DNA of 64,000 bases, from the NCBI GenBank assembly GCA_030848705.1, contig JAUIZM010000015.1:4650001-4714000 (forward strand), in the 5' to 3' direction. A program made the position numbers and the translations under genes. This DNA comes from Heracleum sosnowskyi. Its lineage: Eukaryota; Streptophyta; Magnoliopsida; Apiales; Apiaceae. Below the pieces are notes generated by a model, which was not told the origin of the DNA, did no database searches, and worked only from the letters and a program-made list of their open reading frames with translations. Shown here one piece after another: positions 11,601 to 21,818 of this stretch (position 1 is the stretch's first letter; every line of letters starts with the position of its first letter).

Positions 11601-14018
11601 AATTTCCATGCATTATCATGTCCATAATTATTCATAGCTTTTTTACTTGCTTCTTGCACATGGTATACATATTAATCAATTTCTTCAAAAGACAGACTGG
11701 AGACAGAGACTCGTTCACTTACTGCTAGATGAAAAATCCCTGGGAGCATCAAAATCTGGCTTGAAAGCAGCTCCATTTTGAAAACCCTTCACAATAAAGG
11801 CAGATGATACGATGTTTAAAACAAAAACCCAGTTAACTGTGAAAATAGTAGTAATAATCTTGACAGGAATCATGTGAAAACTAAAGGTTAAAATCTTACT
11901 TGGGTTTGATACTGAGAATCTTTAGATGCCTCTTTCTCACTTGACTCCTTGAAACTCTCAAAAGGGTTAGATTGCAAAGTTTCTTCAGGAGATACATCAA
12001 CGAAAGCTAAATAAAAATGTTAGGTTAGAAACCACGAGAGATAAAAGTAAATCTGATTAGATATCCAACCCAAACACTAGATACAAATTTAAAACTGATT
12101 ACTGTGCAAGCATGCATTCTATTGCTGGTCAGTCATTCATTAAATATAAAGATGTCCACTTCAATGTCAATTATGAAGCTAAGAAACATAAACCTTCTGC
12201 AAGGTAGACATGTTTTTGATGAACTCATTAAACTATACATCCTATACTTGTATTACTGTGTAATATAAGAAAAATAGGAACAGGGAAACTCTAATCAAAC
12301 CTATGATTGAAGAGTTTAGCCTTAAACGCTAGACAGTAACCAATATATAAGTGTTACATACAGCCTTCTAGAGCTGATTAGCCACCTGTTGCTACTACAA
12401 GTCTTGTCTAGGAAAGTGTTGGTGCAGTAATCCAGACAACAAAGTTATCCAGTACCTGATTTATTTGATTTAGGCCTTGATTCTCTGTCCTCATTGACCA
12501 CTGTGGTTGGTGGAGCCTCAACTTTGGATACAGGTACATCTACAGTCGCATTACGTGATGCAACTGGAGAAGGTGAGGTAGCTGGACTTGAGGGTGGAGG
12601 TGCTGGAAAAGGAAAGTTTGATCCAGTTGAAAAGGAAGGGCTGTTGAATTGGCTGCTGAATTGGTTATTTTGTGCATCCATATGTCCCATCATAGTCTTG
12701 AAAGCTTGTTGCATCGCATATTTCTGAGAGATTAATCAGGCATGATATGTATAGTTAATGAAGTTACATATAAGTATGTGCTTTACTTTAAAAAAACAAA
12801 CTGACCTTCATTCTTCCGGCCACCTGAGAAATGATTTAGCTTGTTAGTCAATCATAAACACGTGAAAAGAAAAAAGTATATAAATGTGTGTCAAAATGGT
12901 GTCCAATAGTTTTTGTTTTAAGAAATGATGCAAGTAGTATCCATTCTCACCCAAGAAAATAGTGCTGAGAACCCAACACCAACTCCCTATCCAAAAGAGA
13001 GGTGATCCACTACAAACATAACCAGAAAAGCACAGCAAAAATATACAATTAGACCTAAATTTCGGATAACAACTTCACGCAAATATACTAAATTATAACT
13101 TGAACTACTTTCTTAGTTTTCATAAGGCATATAGAAAGAAAGCAAATTTACACTTGAGAAGGAGGAGGTGGCATTGGAGGCTGAGGATTGACGGCAATTG
13201 ATGATGTTTCTTTGCCACTTGAAGAAAATATACTTGCAAAGCATTCATTCCTTCGCTTCTCCTGAGCTGTACAGATATTTTAGTCAGAAAAACGTGTGTA
13301 TGTTAAAGACAGATCTAGAGTGATAAAGCTTGCAACTGTTTCCACCATTCTTTCAGAATATGTTATTTAACAAATAAAAAGTTTCGCCCTCATTTATTCT
13401 ACTTTACGACATAAATAATGACCCCTACACAATTTTCAGCAAGAAAACTAATTTCTTTACTGGAGTTCCCTCACTTTATCTAGCAAGACAAAACAAATTT
13501 ACCTAACACAATGCTAACATCACTTCCTCGATATGGGTCATCTCAAAAATACAAATATAACTACTGCCTTCAATTACTTAAGAATACTTAAAGGTATAAG
13601 CTTCTAAGAACTAAGCTTAAAGGTGTGAACTTTACTGTATTCACACACACACACATGTCGAAAGTCTGATACAATTATTTCATAATAATCAAGACAACTA
13701 AATCATTTCAATACTAAAGCATAATCTACAAATAGCTACATATATAATTGTAAAGAAAAGCTTAAAGGTGTGAACTTTAAAATACCCACCTTGCAATTTG
13801 CTGATTTTGGTAGAAGCTGAGCTCTGATACTCACAAACAACTGAAGAATTACTCAAAGCCTTTCTCAATGGTCTAGAAAATCTTGTTCTGGTAGTGATAC
13901 AATTGGGCTTTCTGGTTAGACCAAAAAGAGACTGATTAGAAACATTTCTTGGGGAATTGAGAGAGGACCCACCTAATACAACCATTTTGGATGAGTAGCC
14001 CAGTGCTAGATTTTCCAT
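2661..14018 (-). CDS. TIC40: TIC40 homologue, 14 exons, with a frameshift and a premature stop
   Basis: TIC40 is a chloroplast inner-envelope protein that acts with TIC110 and the stromal chaperone in protein import. Exons (minus strand, 5' to 3'): 14018-13790, 13266-13152, 13009-12951, 12823-12806, 12723-12456, 12006-11900, 11786-11723, 11465-11387, 10617-10577, 9879-9834, 9234-9140, 3654-3551, 3413-3366, 2720-2661. All have GT/AG borders and consistent phase. In order they encode a Ser/Arg-rich transit peptide starting MENLALGYSS, a membrane segment after SPLFWIG, a KYAMQQAFKTMM segment, a Pro/Ser-rich linker, then the STI1/Hop-like C-terminus (NPQHRQQLQDML, EWDNRLKDSLQNFD, LTPEEVI, FQNPRVQAA, KISELFPG). 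The intended length is 443 residues, close to known TIC40. Two lesions: one extra G around 12984-12988 in exon 3, and TAA at 3622-3620 (codon 385). Identity is firm; functionality is doubtful. Confidence 0.93.
3500..3517. repeat. Poly-C tract in TIC40 intron 12
   Basis: A run of about 18 C residues followed by A-rich sequence, just outside exon 12. It is prone to length error in sequencing. Confidence 0.9.
4637..5682 (-). mobile_element. Small LTR retroelement (TRIM-like) in TIC40 intron
   Basis: Two related direct repeats, 4637-4822 and 5396-5682, both start TG, share GATTTACATGTATATAG near the start and end in ...CA after TTCTTGATAT. Next to the right copy, reading on the minus strand, is TGGTATTGGAGCAGG, close to the initiator-tRNA primer-binding consensus. 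The element therefore points to the minus strand. About 570 bp lie between the repeats, with no recognisable gag or pol. The right repeat is longer because of a (CTA)n tract. I see no clear target-site duplication. Confidence 0.6.
5491..5522. repeat. (CTA)n/(CTG)n trinucleotide tract
   Basis: About eight CTA units pass into CTG units inside the right repeat of the small LTR element. The left repeat lacks it. Confidence 0.85.
6488..7440. repeat. Tandem duplication, 473-bp unit, two copies
   Basis: The unit runs from GCACCCAAATCCCC to CATCTTTAAC, with copies beginning near 6488 and 6964. The copies are almost identical: a few substitutions plus a short indel near 6526/6999. An identical 61-codon frame occurs in each copy at a spacing of 473 bp, but nothing else supports it as a gene. 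The near-identity suggests a recent duplication, or an assembly duplication. Confidence 0.9.
7441..7490. repeat. Poly-C and (CCCCCT)n tract
   Basis: About 15 C residues followed by several CCCCCT units, immediately after the second copy of the 473-bp duplication. The poly-proline frame across it is an artefact. Confidence 0.92.
12806..12823 (-). other. TIC40: 18-bp micro-exon (exon 4) of TIC40
   Basis: An exon of only six codons (V-A-G-R-M-K) lies between a CTCAG acceptor and a GTCAG donor. It joins the end of the transmembrane exon to the KYAMQ exon without breaking phase. Its place in the protein matches the short loop just after the membrane segment in TIC40. Confidence 0.8.
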
Positions 14019-14060
14019 TGCAGAGTGTTTGAGTGAATAATTGAGTGTGTTTCTAGAAGA

Positions 14061-14068
14061 TATATAGA
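14061..14068 (-). promoter_or_regulatory. TATA-like box of the TIC40 homologue
   Basis: On the minus strand a CTATATAT motif lies about 45 bp upstream of the start codon at 14018. The stretch between them (AACACACTCAATTATTCACTC) looks like a short CA-rich plant leader. The box is rather close to the ATG, so the 5' UTR would be short. Confidence 0.4.
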
Positions 14069-14492
14069 TACAAATATGTAAAGGTGAGATACGGGGAAGG
14101 AGGAGGAGAAAACGAGGAGGGGACGAGGGGTGAATATTTAGGTGAGGCTTTTTGGAGCTTGGAGGTACTGTATTTGGTTTCGGCCCATTTTCACCCTTTC
14201 CAAACTCAACTACGTACGTTACGGGTTAAAAATGTGGTTTAGTAAATTTTAAAAATAGATTTTCTTTAGAGAAAATATGTTCTCTATATTTTTGAAAATG
14301 CTTCTTTTTAATTTTTGTGAGAAGTAATTATTAATTTCAACATCAAAAACATTATTTTTTTAAAAATTATACCCAAAATTTGTATTTTTCAAAAAACATT
14401 ACCAAATAGATATCTAATTTTTACAACAATACTTATTTTAATATCATTTTTTCCAACAGCACAACAGTTTTTAACGGCAATCACAAACTGAG
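14069..14492. other. Upstream flank of TIC40, no other gene seen
   Basis: Purine-rich then AT-rich sequence upstream of the TIC40 start. It probably holds promoter sequence for that gene. No divergent gene was recognised. Confidence 0.5.
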
Positions 14493-14996
14493 CCTAAATG
14501 GTATTTTGGTCATTCTCAAACGTTAATAACTTTTGGAAACCTTACGACTATAAACTTGTAATTGAGTCATCCAACTGAAAAAATTATCAATCAGGTCACT
14601 AAACAAAAGAACATGTTCATTTGAATCATTAAACAAATTAAAATTTTCACGACCGTTAAGTATCGTTGACTTTAGACGGGAATCCGTTTATTGATGTCAC
14701 TTCATCGTCAAATCAGCTGTCAAATCAATTTGTTCCCCGATCCAGTATCATTGACTTCAAATGAGTTGTACATGCCAATTGGATAGAAATCAGTCATGTC
14801 AGCAAGTTGATTAATCTTTCCGTCCATTTCTTAACGTCCGTCAAGATCAGTGACTACGCCGATTGACAGAAATGTCGGCCGGAATTATTGATTAAGAGTT
14901 TTTATTTGTTTAGTGACATGATTGCTAGCTTTTTCAGTTGGATAACCCAATTGCAAATTTATAGTCAGTTGAGTGACCAAAATGTCATTTAACCCC
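14493..14996. mobile_element. Long-TIR non-autonomous DNA element (foldback/MULE-like)
   Basis: The two ends are inverted copies of each other over roughly 100 bp. Left: TAAATGGTATTTTGGTCA, then GACTATAAACTTGTAATTG and CATCCAACTGAAAAA, then GTCACTAAACAAA. The same words occur in order on the opposite strand from 14996 inward. The 300-bp middle has no reading frame. I found no clear target-site duplication, so the superfamily is uncertain. Confidence 0.65.
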
Positions 14997-15413
14997 TATA
15001 TTACGTGGGGTGAACAAAATCGGATATCCAGTCCGATCATGAAATTCAGATTAGATATTCATTTTGGTTTCGGTATCGGTTTAATCGAATATCCGAATTT
15101 CAAATATTTGTTTATATCGGATCATCAGAAATCGAATAATCCAAATTAATAAGTAAAATTTATTTTAATTTGTAAAAGTAAATTATTTTTATTACATTTT
15201 GATAAGTTATCGTTAACTTTGCAAATAGTAGAATATTTTAATAAAATTTTACATATCAACATCTCATATTTTAACATTTGTATCTTCATTTTTTCCTTAT
15301 TTTATTTTGACCCATCATAAACTATTATTCATTTCTTTAATAAGTTCTTGTAAGCATTTTTTAAGAGATATTAATAACACATTAATTCTCGAATTTATAA
15401 TTTTAAGTGAAAA
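14997..15413. other. AT-rich spacer, no gene seen
   Basis: Low-complexity AT-rich sequence with repeated ATCGGATAT and CGAATATCCGAA words near 15020-15100. No gene or element terminus was recognised. Confidence 0.5.
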
Positions 15414-17265
15414 TCTATACTATTATATAATAACCGAAATATTAAAAGTTTAGTTGTTTGGTTGGTCGGTCGGTCGATCGATCGGTACGATACCTTTTGA
15501 TTTTATTTATTTACTCTTTAGGAGCCAGGCTACCGGCGGTATCCCCAATTTTCCCTGGAAGTCTGATAAGGCCGCAAATTTAGATAAAGCATATCTCCTA
15601 CATTTTAGGAGCACGTCTTTACAGTCGTTTTACATTTCTAAATCTATACTATACTATTTTAAGCGAAACATGGTATAATTGGTTGGTTGGTCGGTCGATT
15701 AACACCTTCCAAAAAATAAAAAATAAATTAAAATGCATATAAAATTTTATTTTACAAAAAATAAGCCACATATTTTTTTTAATAAAAATCCAATTAATAT
15801 TCAGATACATGCTTTTCAATTATATTATAAGCGAAACAAGGTATAATAATTTTTTAACACCCTCCAAAAAATAAAAAATAAATTAAAATGCATATAAAAT
15901 TTTATTTTACAAAAAGTAAACCACATATTTTACTAATAATGCTCCAATTAATATTCAGTTGCTTACTCTTTCAATTATATTTGAATTAAAATTCTTCACC
16001 CGCACCCAACTTTTTTATACTCTTTCAATTACTTGGAAACCAAATATCTATACTATACTATTATAATTGAAACATAGTATAATTGATTGGTCGGTCAGTT
16101 AACACGTTCCGAAAAATTTGTTAACACCTTCAAAAAAATAAAAAATAAATTAAAATGCATATAAAATTTTATTTAACAAAAAGTAAACCACATATTTTAC
16201 TTAATAATAACTCCAATTAATTTTCAGTTACATACTCTTTCAATTATATCAATCTATACTATACTATTATATGCGAAATAGGGTATAATTGGTTGATCGG
16301 TCGGTCGGTTAACACCTTTCAAAAAAAATTTAACACCTTCTAAAAAAAATGCATATAAAATTTTATTTTACAAAAAGTAAACCACATATTTTACATAATA
16401 ATACTCCAATTAATATTCAATTACATACTCTTTCAATTATATTATAAGCGAAACAGCGTATAATTGGTTGGTCGGTCGGTCGGTTGACACCTTCCAAAAA
16501 ATTTGTTAACACCTTCCAAAAAATAAAGTAAAATGATATAAAATTTTATTTTACAAAAAGTAAACCACATATTTTATTTGATAATATTCCAATTAATATT
16601 CAGTTACACAATCTTTCAATTATATATTATAAGTGAAACAAGGTATAATAATTTGTTAACACCTTCCAAAAAATAAATTAAAATGCATATAAAATTTTGT
16701 TTTACAAAAAGTAAATCACATATTTTACTAAAAATGCTACAATTAATATTTAGTTACATACTCTTTCAATTTTATTTTAATTAAAATTCTTCACATGCAC
16801 CCAACTTTTTTATACTCTTTCAATTACTTGGAAACCAAATATTTTCAAAATCAATTTAATTAATTTTAACATCACATAATTATTAGCAAATTTACATCAA
16901 AATGAAAACAAACTAAAACTATATAATAAAAAATAAAATTTTCACACAGTTACAAATTAATATTAAATTCTATTTTAGCCAAATATTACATTATGAATTA
17001 TTATAGAATCATAAATTTAAATATGATAATATCAACAAAAATTTGAATGTAAGTATATACGATACTTACATTTATATTTATATTATTATGACAAAATATA
17101 GTCATAATTTGAAAAATATATCATATAATTATACGATTATTATGTAATAATATATATTATGACAATGTTATATTAAGTAATATAAATGAGATATATAATT
17201 ATTAAAATATAAATAAATTTTATTTAAATTTATGAAAGTCGTGCATCGCACGGGTTATAGGCCAG
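15414..17265 (+). mobile_element. Non-autonomous Helitron with reiterated 5' ends
   Basis: The 5' end starts TCTATACTATTATATAATAA after an A. The 3' end has the hairpin CGTGC-ATC-GCACG (17240-17252), then GGTTATAGG and CCAG, followed by T. This fits the Helitron A/T target and 3' hairpin rule, with CCAG in place of the usual CTRR. Inside, TCTATACTATACTATT 5'-end motifs recur at 15643, 16047 and 16253. No Rep/helicase coding is present, so it could only have moved with proteins supplied elsewhere. Confidence 0.65.
15643..16775 (+). repeat. Six-unit tandem array, 170-240 bp per unit
   Basis: Each unit has GCGAAACA-GGTATAAT, often GGTTGGTCGGTCGGTT-AACACC, then AAATGCATATAAAATTTTA, ACAAAAAGTAAACCACATA, CCAATTAATATTCAGTTAC and CTCTTTCAATTA. 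GCGAAAC-type anchors fall near 15661, 15831, 16068, 16269, 16446 and 16633. The units differ by substitutions and small indels, so the array is not a fresh copy error. Confidence 0.85.
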
Positions 17266-17281
17266 TAGATATATATACAGT

Positions 17282-17837
17282 TGTTAGAGGATATATGTCA
17301 TATTTACTTGAATAAATCACATAAAATCATGATAAATACAAGGATGCACATCCTAAATACCTAAAACAACTGGGAAACCGAATTATATACATTATACACG
17401 ATCAATATCAAAAATAACAGTCATTATCCCACCTGAGAGGGAATAATTCATCATAAACTACCGAATATATCACAAATAGAACTACATATGGGCTTGATCC
17501 ACTATAAATAGTGGTATATAGGCAATTTACGGGATCTCTTAGACACTTTGACACCTTGAGTAATATAGAGCACGTATACTCTTGTGTTACATATCATAAT
17601 TAGGGTTCTTGGCAGGCTAACATACGGTCCTTGAGCTCTAATTACCGTAGATTCAGTCTAATCCTTTTGAAGAACATCATCTTGTGTTCTTCAGTAACCC
17701 CTAATCGTGAGCCTTTCTGAGCGGCTAGCCTTAAATCTCTAACTGTAAGCCTTTTCGGGCAGTTGGACGATTCCGTATTCATCAGCGCTATTCCAGCAAC
17801 AACCTTCACATAGTTGTGACAAATTCCTCCCACAACA
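17282..17837 (+). mobile_element. LTR (5') of a Ty3/gypsy-like retrotransposon fragment
   Basis: A 556-bp block begins TGTTAGAGG and ends CACAACA. It has a promoter-like CTATAAATA at 17502-17510 and is followed two bases later by TTGGCACTAGAAGG, in the position of a primer-binding site. No second LTR was found in the window. The start is set by TG, and ACAGT before it is a candidate target duplicate that cannot be checked. Confidence 0.6.
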
Positions 17838-17889
17838 ATTGGCACTAGAAGGAGGGGTTTCTTTTCAAAAATCATCGTTTGGAGAAGAC

Positions 17890-18291
17890 ATGGCGAGTGA
17901 TAATTCCGATAGTAATAAGACACCATCTCAATGTAGTAGTGGGCAAAATAAAGGTGATAATGGTGATGTTAGCAACAAGGATATTCTGGATCATTTGGTT
18001 AATATGGAAGAAAGAATTGACCATTTGGAGGAGAGTTCTGAAAAATTAAAAAAATGGCGTAAGAGGCACAAGACAAGGTCGAAAAAGAAGGATATGACTC
18101 CAACAAGGTTGGGTTTGGAGTCTGAAGAAGATGTTGAGGACAAAACCGATTATGTCCCATCTGAAGAAGAACAGGAAGAAGAGCATGAGTTGGAAGAATA
18201 TGAGGGTAACCATTCTGCTGACCCGAAAGCCCGGAGTTCCGGGGGATCACCCACCAGAAGCTTGAGTGTTTTTGTTAGGAATAATTCATGA
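17890..18291 (+). pseudogene. Gag-leader ORF of the gypsy-like fragment
   Basis: An open frame of 134 codons from ATG 17890 follows the LTR and PBS. An upstream in-frame ATG at 17839 overlaps the PBS and is less likely. The product is hydrophilic: a Ser/Asn-rich start, a short heptad-like stretch (LDHLVNMEERIDHLEE), a Lys/Arg-rich patch (KKWRKRHKTRSKKK) and then a Glu-rich stretch. This fits the N-terminal leader of a Tat-type gag, but I see no diagnostic motif. The frame stops just before the Sirevirus insertion at 18299, and no rest of the element is visible. Confidence 0.45.
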
Positions 18292-18298
18292 GTTGTGA

Positions 18299-18986
18299 TG
18301 TTGAGAATAGAATTTGCATATACTTCTTGTAATATCCTGATCTTATAACGAATTTAGCACTTTGTATAGGATATACATGTTAGTCAGTAACTGCAGAACT
18401 TCAGTTAGGAGAATAGTGTGTCAAGGACTATGTTTCAGGATTGACGATGTAATCCTGATACTGATCTAATCCTGATAGGATGTTCAAGTCCCGATGCAAT
18501 ACAAGATCCTGATATCAGTCTTACTACTGATGATGTCATTATGGATGCTGCGGGAAACTGGAAAGCGCTATCTTTTAGGATTGGTTATTTTAATAATGGC
18601 AAGAAGTATGCATGAAGGAAAATGATTGAGATATTGGAGGAAACTATCAACTAGAAGACAGAATCCTACTATGAATTGATTATTTCTTTCTGTTATTAGT
18701 TGATAGGTAGCATTATAAATACTCTCTCATTATCATTGTAAAAGTACGAATGTACGAATTCTCAAGTGTGTAAAAGTTCGTAGAGAAGAGAGAGAGAGAG
18801 GGATTTATATTGTAAGCAGCTGTCATTGGTATTGTACACCCTTGGTAGAGTTTGTATTAGATCTTATTAATACAAACAAGTTTGATTCATTCGATTGTCT
18901 TTGTTGTACTTGCTTAATCGAAAATCGGATAAGATTGTTTATACTTGTATTCAACCCCCCTTCTACAAGTATATCCAGGAATAACA
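18299..18986 (+). repeat. 5' LTR of the Sirevirus
   Basis: A 688-bp block begins TGTTGAGAATAG and ends GGAATAACA, two bases before the PBS. It has a TATA box at 18714-18721 (TATAAATA). Its interior repeats ATCCTGAT-type words, and there is a GA-rich stretch near 18785. No matching 3' copy is in the window. Confidence 0.8.
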
Positions 18987-18988
18987 AT

Positions 18989-19000
18989 TGGTATCAGAGC
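18989..19000 (+). promoter_or_regulatory. Primer-binding site (initiator-tRNA-Met type)
   Basis: TGGTATCAGAGC lies two bases after the 5' LTR. It is the classical plant Ty1/copia minus-strand primer site, complementary to the 3' end of initiator tRNA-Met. Confidence 0.92.
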
Positions 19001-19036
19001 CTGATTTGATTAAGGTTAATCAAAAGATCTACAATC

Positions 19037-21204
19037 ATGTCTGGTTACAAAGATGGTAATACGAAGATCCCTATTCTCAAGAGGAACGAGTATACGCACT
19101 GGGAAGTCAAGATGTTGCATCACCTCGAGGCAACTAACCATGATTATCTTGATAGGATAAGAGATGGACCATTTGTTCCAACAAAGCTGTATCCTCAAAC
19201 AACAGGAACTGATGGAAAAGTCGTCAAGGAGTATACTGGAGAAAACCTAGATCCGAGTGGTCTGATAAGGACAAGGAGAATGTTCTTAAAGATGCTAAAG
19301 TGAGCAACATATTGTTCAACAGTCTTGATTCTGTTCTCATAAACTATGTTCTCTCTTGTAAGACTACTAAGGAGATATGGGACAATCTTAAGGTTCATTG
19401 TGAAGGAACAAAACCTGTTAGGAAGAATATGAGGGCACTTCTTATTCAGCAATATGAGTACTTCGAAGCCAAGTCTGGTGAGTCACTTACAGATACCTTT
19501 GATAGGTTTACAAAACTCATCAATGAGATGGCCATGCACGACAAACTTTATGACTTGGAGGATATGAATGCAAAGTTCATGAAAGCTCTGCCTGATTTCT
19601 ATGGTAAAAAGATATTTGCTATAGAGGAAGCTAATGATTTGGATAAGCTATCATTAGAGGCAGTTTATGGAAAATTGAGGGCTTATGAACTTGATAGGCA
19701 ACAGAAGAAGAGCAGAAGTGAAGGGAAAATCAAGACTGTTGTACTTATTGCTCAAACTGAATGGGAGAAGCTTCCAGAAAAATAGTTGGATGAGCCTGCT
19801 GTGAAGATTTCAAGGAAGAAGAAAAGCAAAGACAATTCCGAGTCAGTGACTACTGATATAGACTCTGAAGACAATGATTCTGAAACTGATATGCATGAAT
19901 TATTTGCCATTTTTGCTAAAGCTTTTAAAAAGGGAAGATTTAACAGGAGAAGATTTAGCAAAAGACCTTTTCAAAAAGATGAATTGAATAAGGGTGACAA
20001 AGGCAAGGGTACAATCATCAAGCTTGACAAAGCAAATATTAAGTGCTTCAATTGCAGTGAGCTTGGACACTTTGCCAGTGAGTGCAAAAGCCTAGGAATT
20101 CTGGAAAGGGAAAGGCACTCATGATCACACAGAAGGATTGGGTAGATTCTAGTGACTCTGAAGATGAATTGGATTATGACAACATTGCTTTGATGGCAAA
20201 TGCTTCAGACAAACCTGGATCTCCAAATAAGTCTTCTTCATCTTTTGTCAAGGTATCAATTCACTCTCTTGATTTATTTGATAGCTTAGATTCTGATGAG
20301 ATTGGATCTATCAATGCTGAGTTTAAAAATCTTATGACTAATTTCAGAATTCTTAATTGTGAAAGAGATGAGCTTAAACTTAAGAATGATGAATTAGTTG
20401 GTAGAAATAACTTTCTAGAATCTGAGTTAGTTCAAATGGATCAGTACAAGTTAGATTCTGAGACGGCCAATTATAATTATGGTGTAATTCTTGAGGCTTA
20501 TGACTTTGTTAGAAAGAACTAGAGGAAGAGAGAGAGATCACATAAAATCATGGAATAACTCTTCACAAAAGACTCAGGATATTTGTGATAGACAGATACT
20601 AGGTAAAGTCAATGGCTTAGGTTTTGATAAGATTAACAGTGATGTCATTGTTAGTAAAGAAGCTAGCACGTCTAAATTTTTAGGTAAAAATAAGATTCCT
20701 GAACCTAATCATGTTAAGTTTGTTGATTCTAATGGTACTCCTGTTGTGCATACAAGGGTTAACTACAACTTAGAAGATAAGAGTGGCCTAGATTAACCTA
20801 AGAATGTCAACATAGGCTTTCTGTCTAAATCATAATTGAAAAAGAAGTTAGAAAGCTGCTCAGAGTCTGATAAGGTGAAGAGAAATATGAATGGAAAAGA
20901 AGGTATAAACAAGGAAAACAATTACAAGAATGTACCTGATGCACCTAGGAAGAAATGTTTTTAAGTGTGGAAATCATAATCATTTAGCCCTAGACTGTAA
21001 TCATAAACCTTCTTGGAAAACCGAGTCCAGATTCCCTAAGACTCAGAAAATTTAATACCAACCACGAGATCCTTGTTATCACTGTGGTAGTTTATTCCAT
21101 TCTATTTACATGTGTAGTGAATATCATGAACTGTATTATGACTATTATGCATTAAAATCTGAAACTCCTAGTCAGAAGCAGTTTGTGAAGTCAAAGTCTA
21201 AGGC
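19037..21204 (+). pseudogene. Sirevirus gag remnant
   Basis: Gag begins MSGYKDGNTK at 19037. The capsid-like part (KTTKEIWDNLKVHCEGT, then FDRFTKLINEM) is in another frame from about 19300, so there is a frameshift near 19270. A TAG interrupts at 19783-19785. A CX2CX4HX4C knuckle (CFNCSELGHFASEC, 20044-20085) follows, then another frame change into an acidic, coiled-coil-like tail ending at 20522. Further knuckle-like motifs survive near 20955-21115, one of them broken by an extra T. Long, multi-knuckle gag is typical of Sireviruses. Nothing here can make full-length Gag. Confidence 0.85.
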
Positions 21205-21692
21205 AGTGTTATAAAAAACGGGATTCAGAACTAATCGGCGGAGGCACGGAACATGGATTAATTGGATAATTGGGGATTAATCGGAATGATTAATCGGAAT
21301 GATTAATCGGACTATAAATCGGAATCAGTTTAATATTATTTTTTATATATAATTATTTTAAATATATAAAATATAAAAATTAAATAAATATTTCTTGAAA
21401 TTTATAAATATTTTAGACATTTATATTTTTAATTCTAATTTTTCATGAGTTTCAACTTTTACATTTTTTTCCATTTCCAAAAAAAAAAACTTTTACATTT
21501 TTTAAAAATTTTGACTGAACTTCACCGATTTTTCACCGAATTAACCGATTTTTTGAACAATTTTTTCCGTTTATTGACCGATTTTAAAAAAAACAAATTT
21601 TAACCCGATTTTCTAAAAATCCATTCGGTGAGCTACCGAACAGCGATTAATCGGTGATTAATCCTGATTAATCGCCGCTTTTTATAACAGAG
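21204..21692. mobile_element. hAT-type MITE inside the Sirevirus
   Basis: A 489-bp non-coding insert begins CAGTGTTATAAAAAACGG and ends in CCGCTTTTTATAACAGAG. The two ends are inverted copies over about 18 bp. It is flanked by the perfect 8-bp duplication GTCTAAGG (21196-21203 and 21693-21700), the hAT hallmark. The interior is AT-rich with many GATTAATCGG words. No transposase is encoded. Confidence 0.9.
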
Positions 21693-21818
21693 GTCTAAGG
21701 TAGACTCTGAAACAGGTAGCTTAAAGAATAAATCTGTTAAACCTGTTGTTTCTAAGTCTAGTAAGAAAGGACCCAATTTATGTTGGGTCCCAAAAATTTC
21801 TAACTAGTTACTTGTTGT

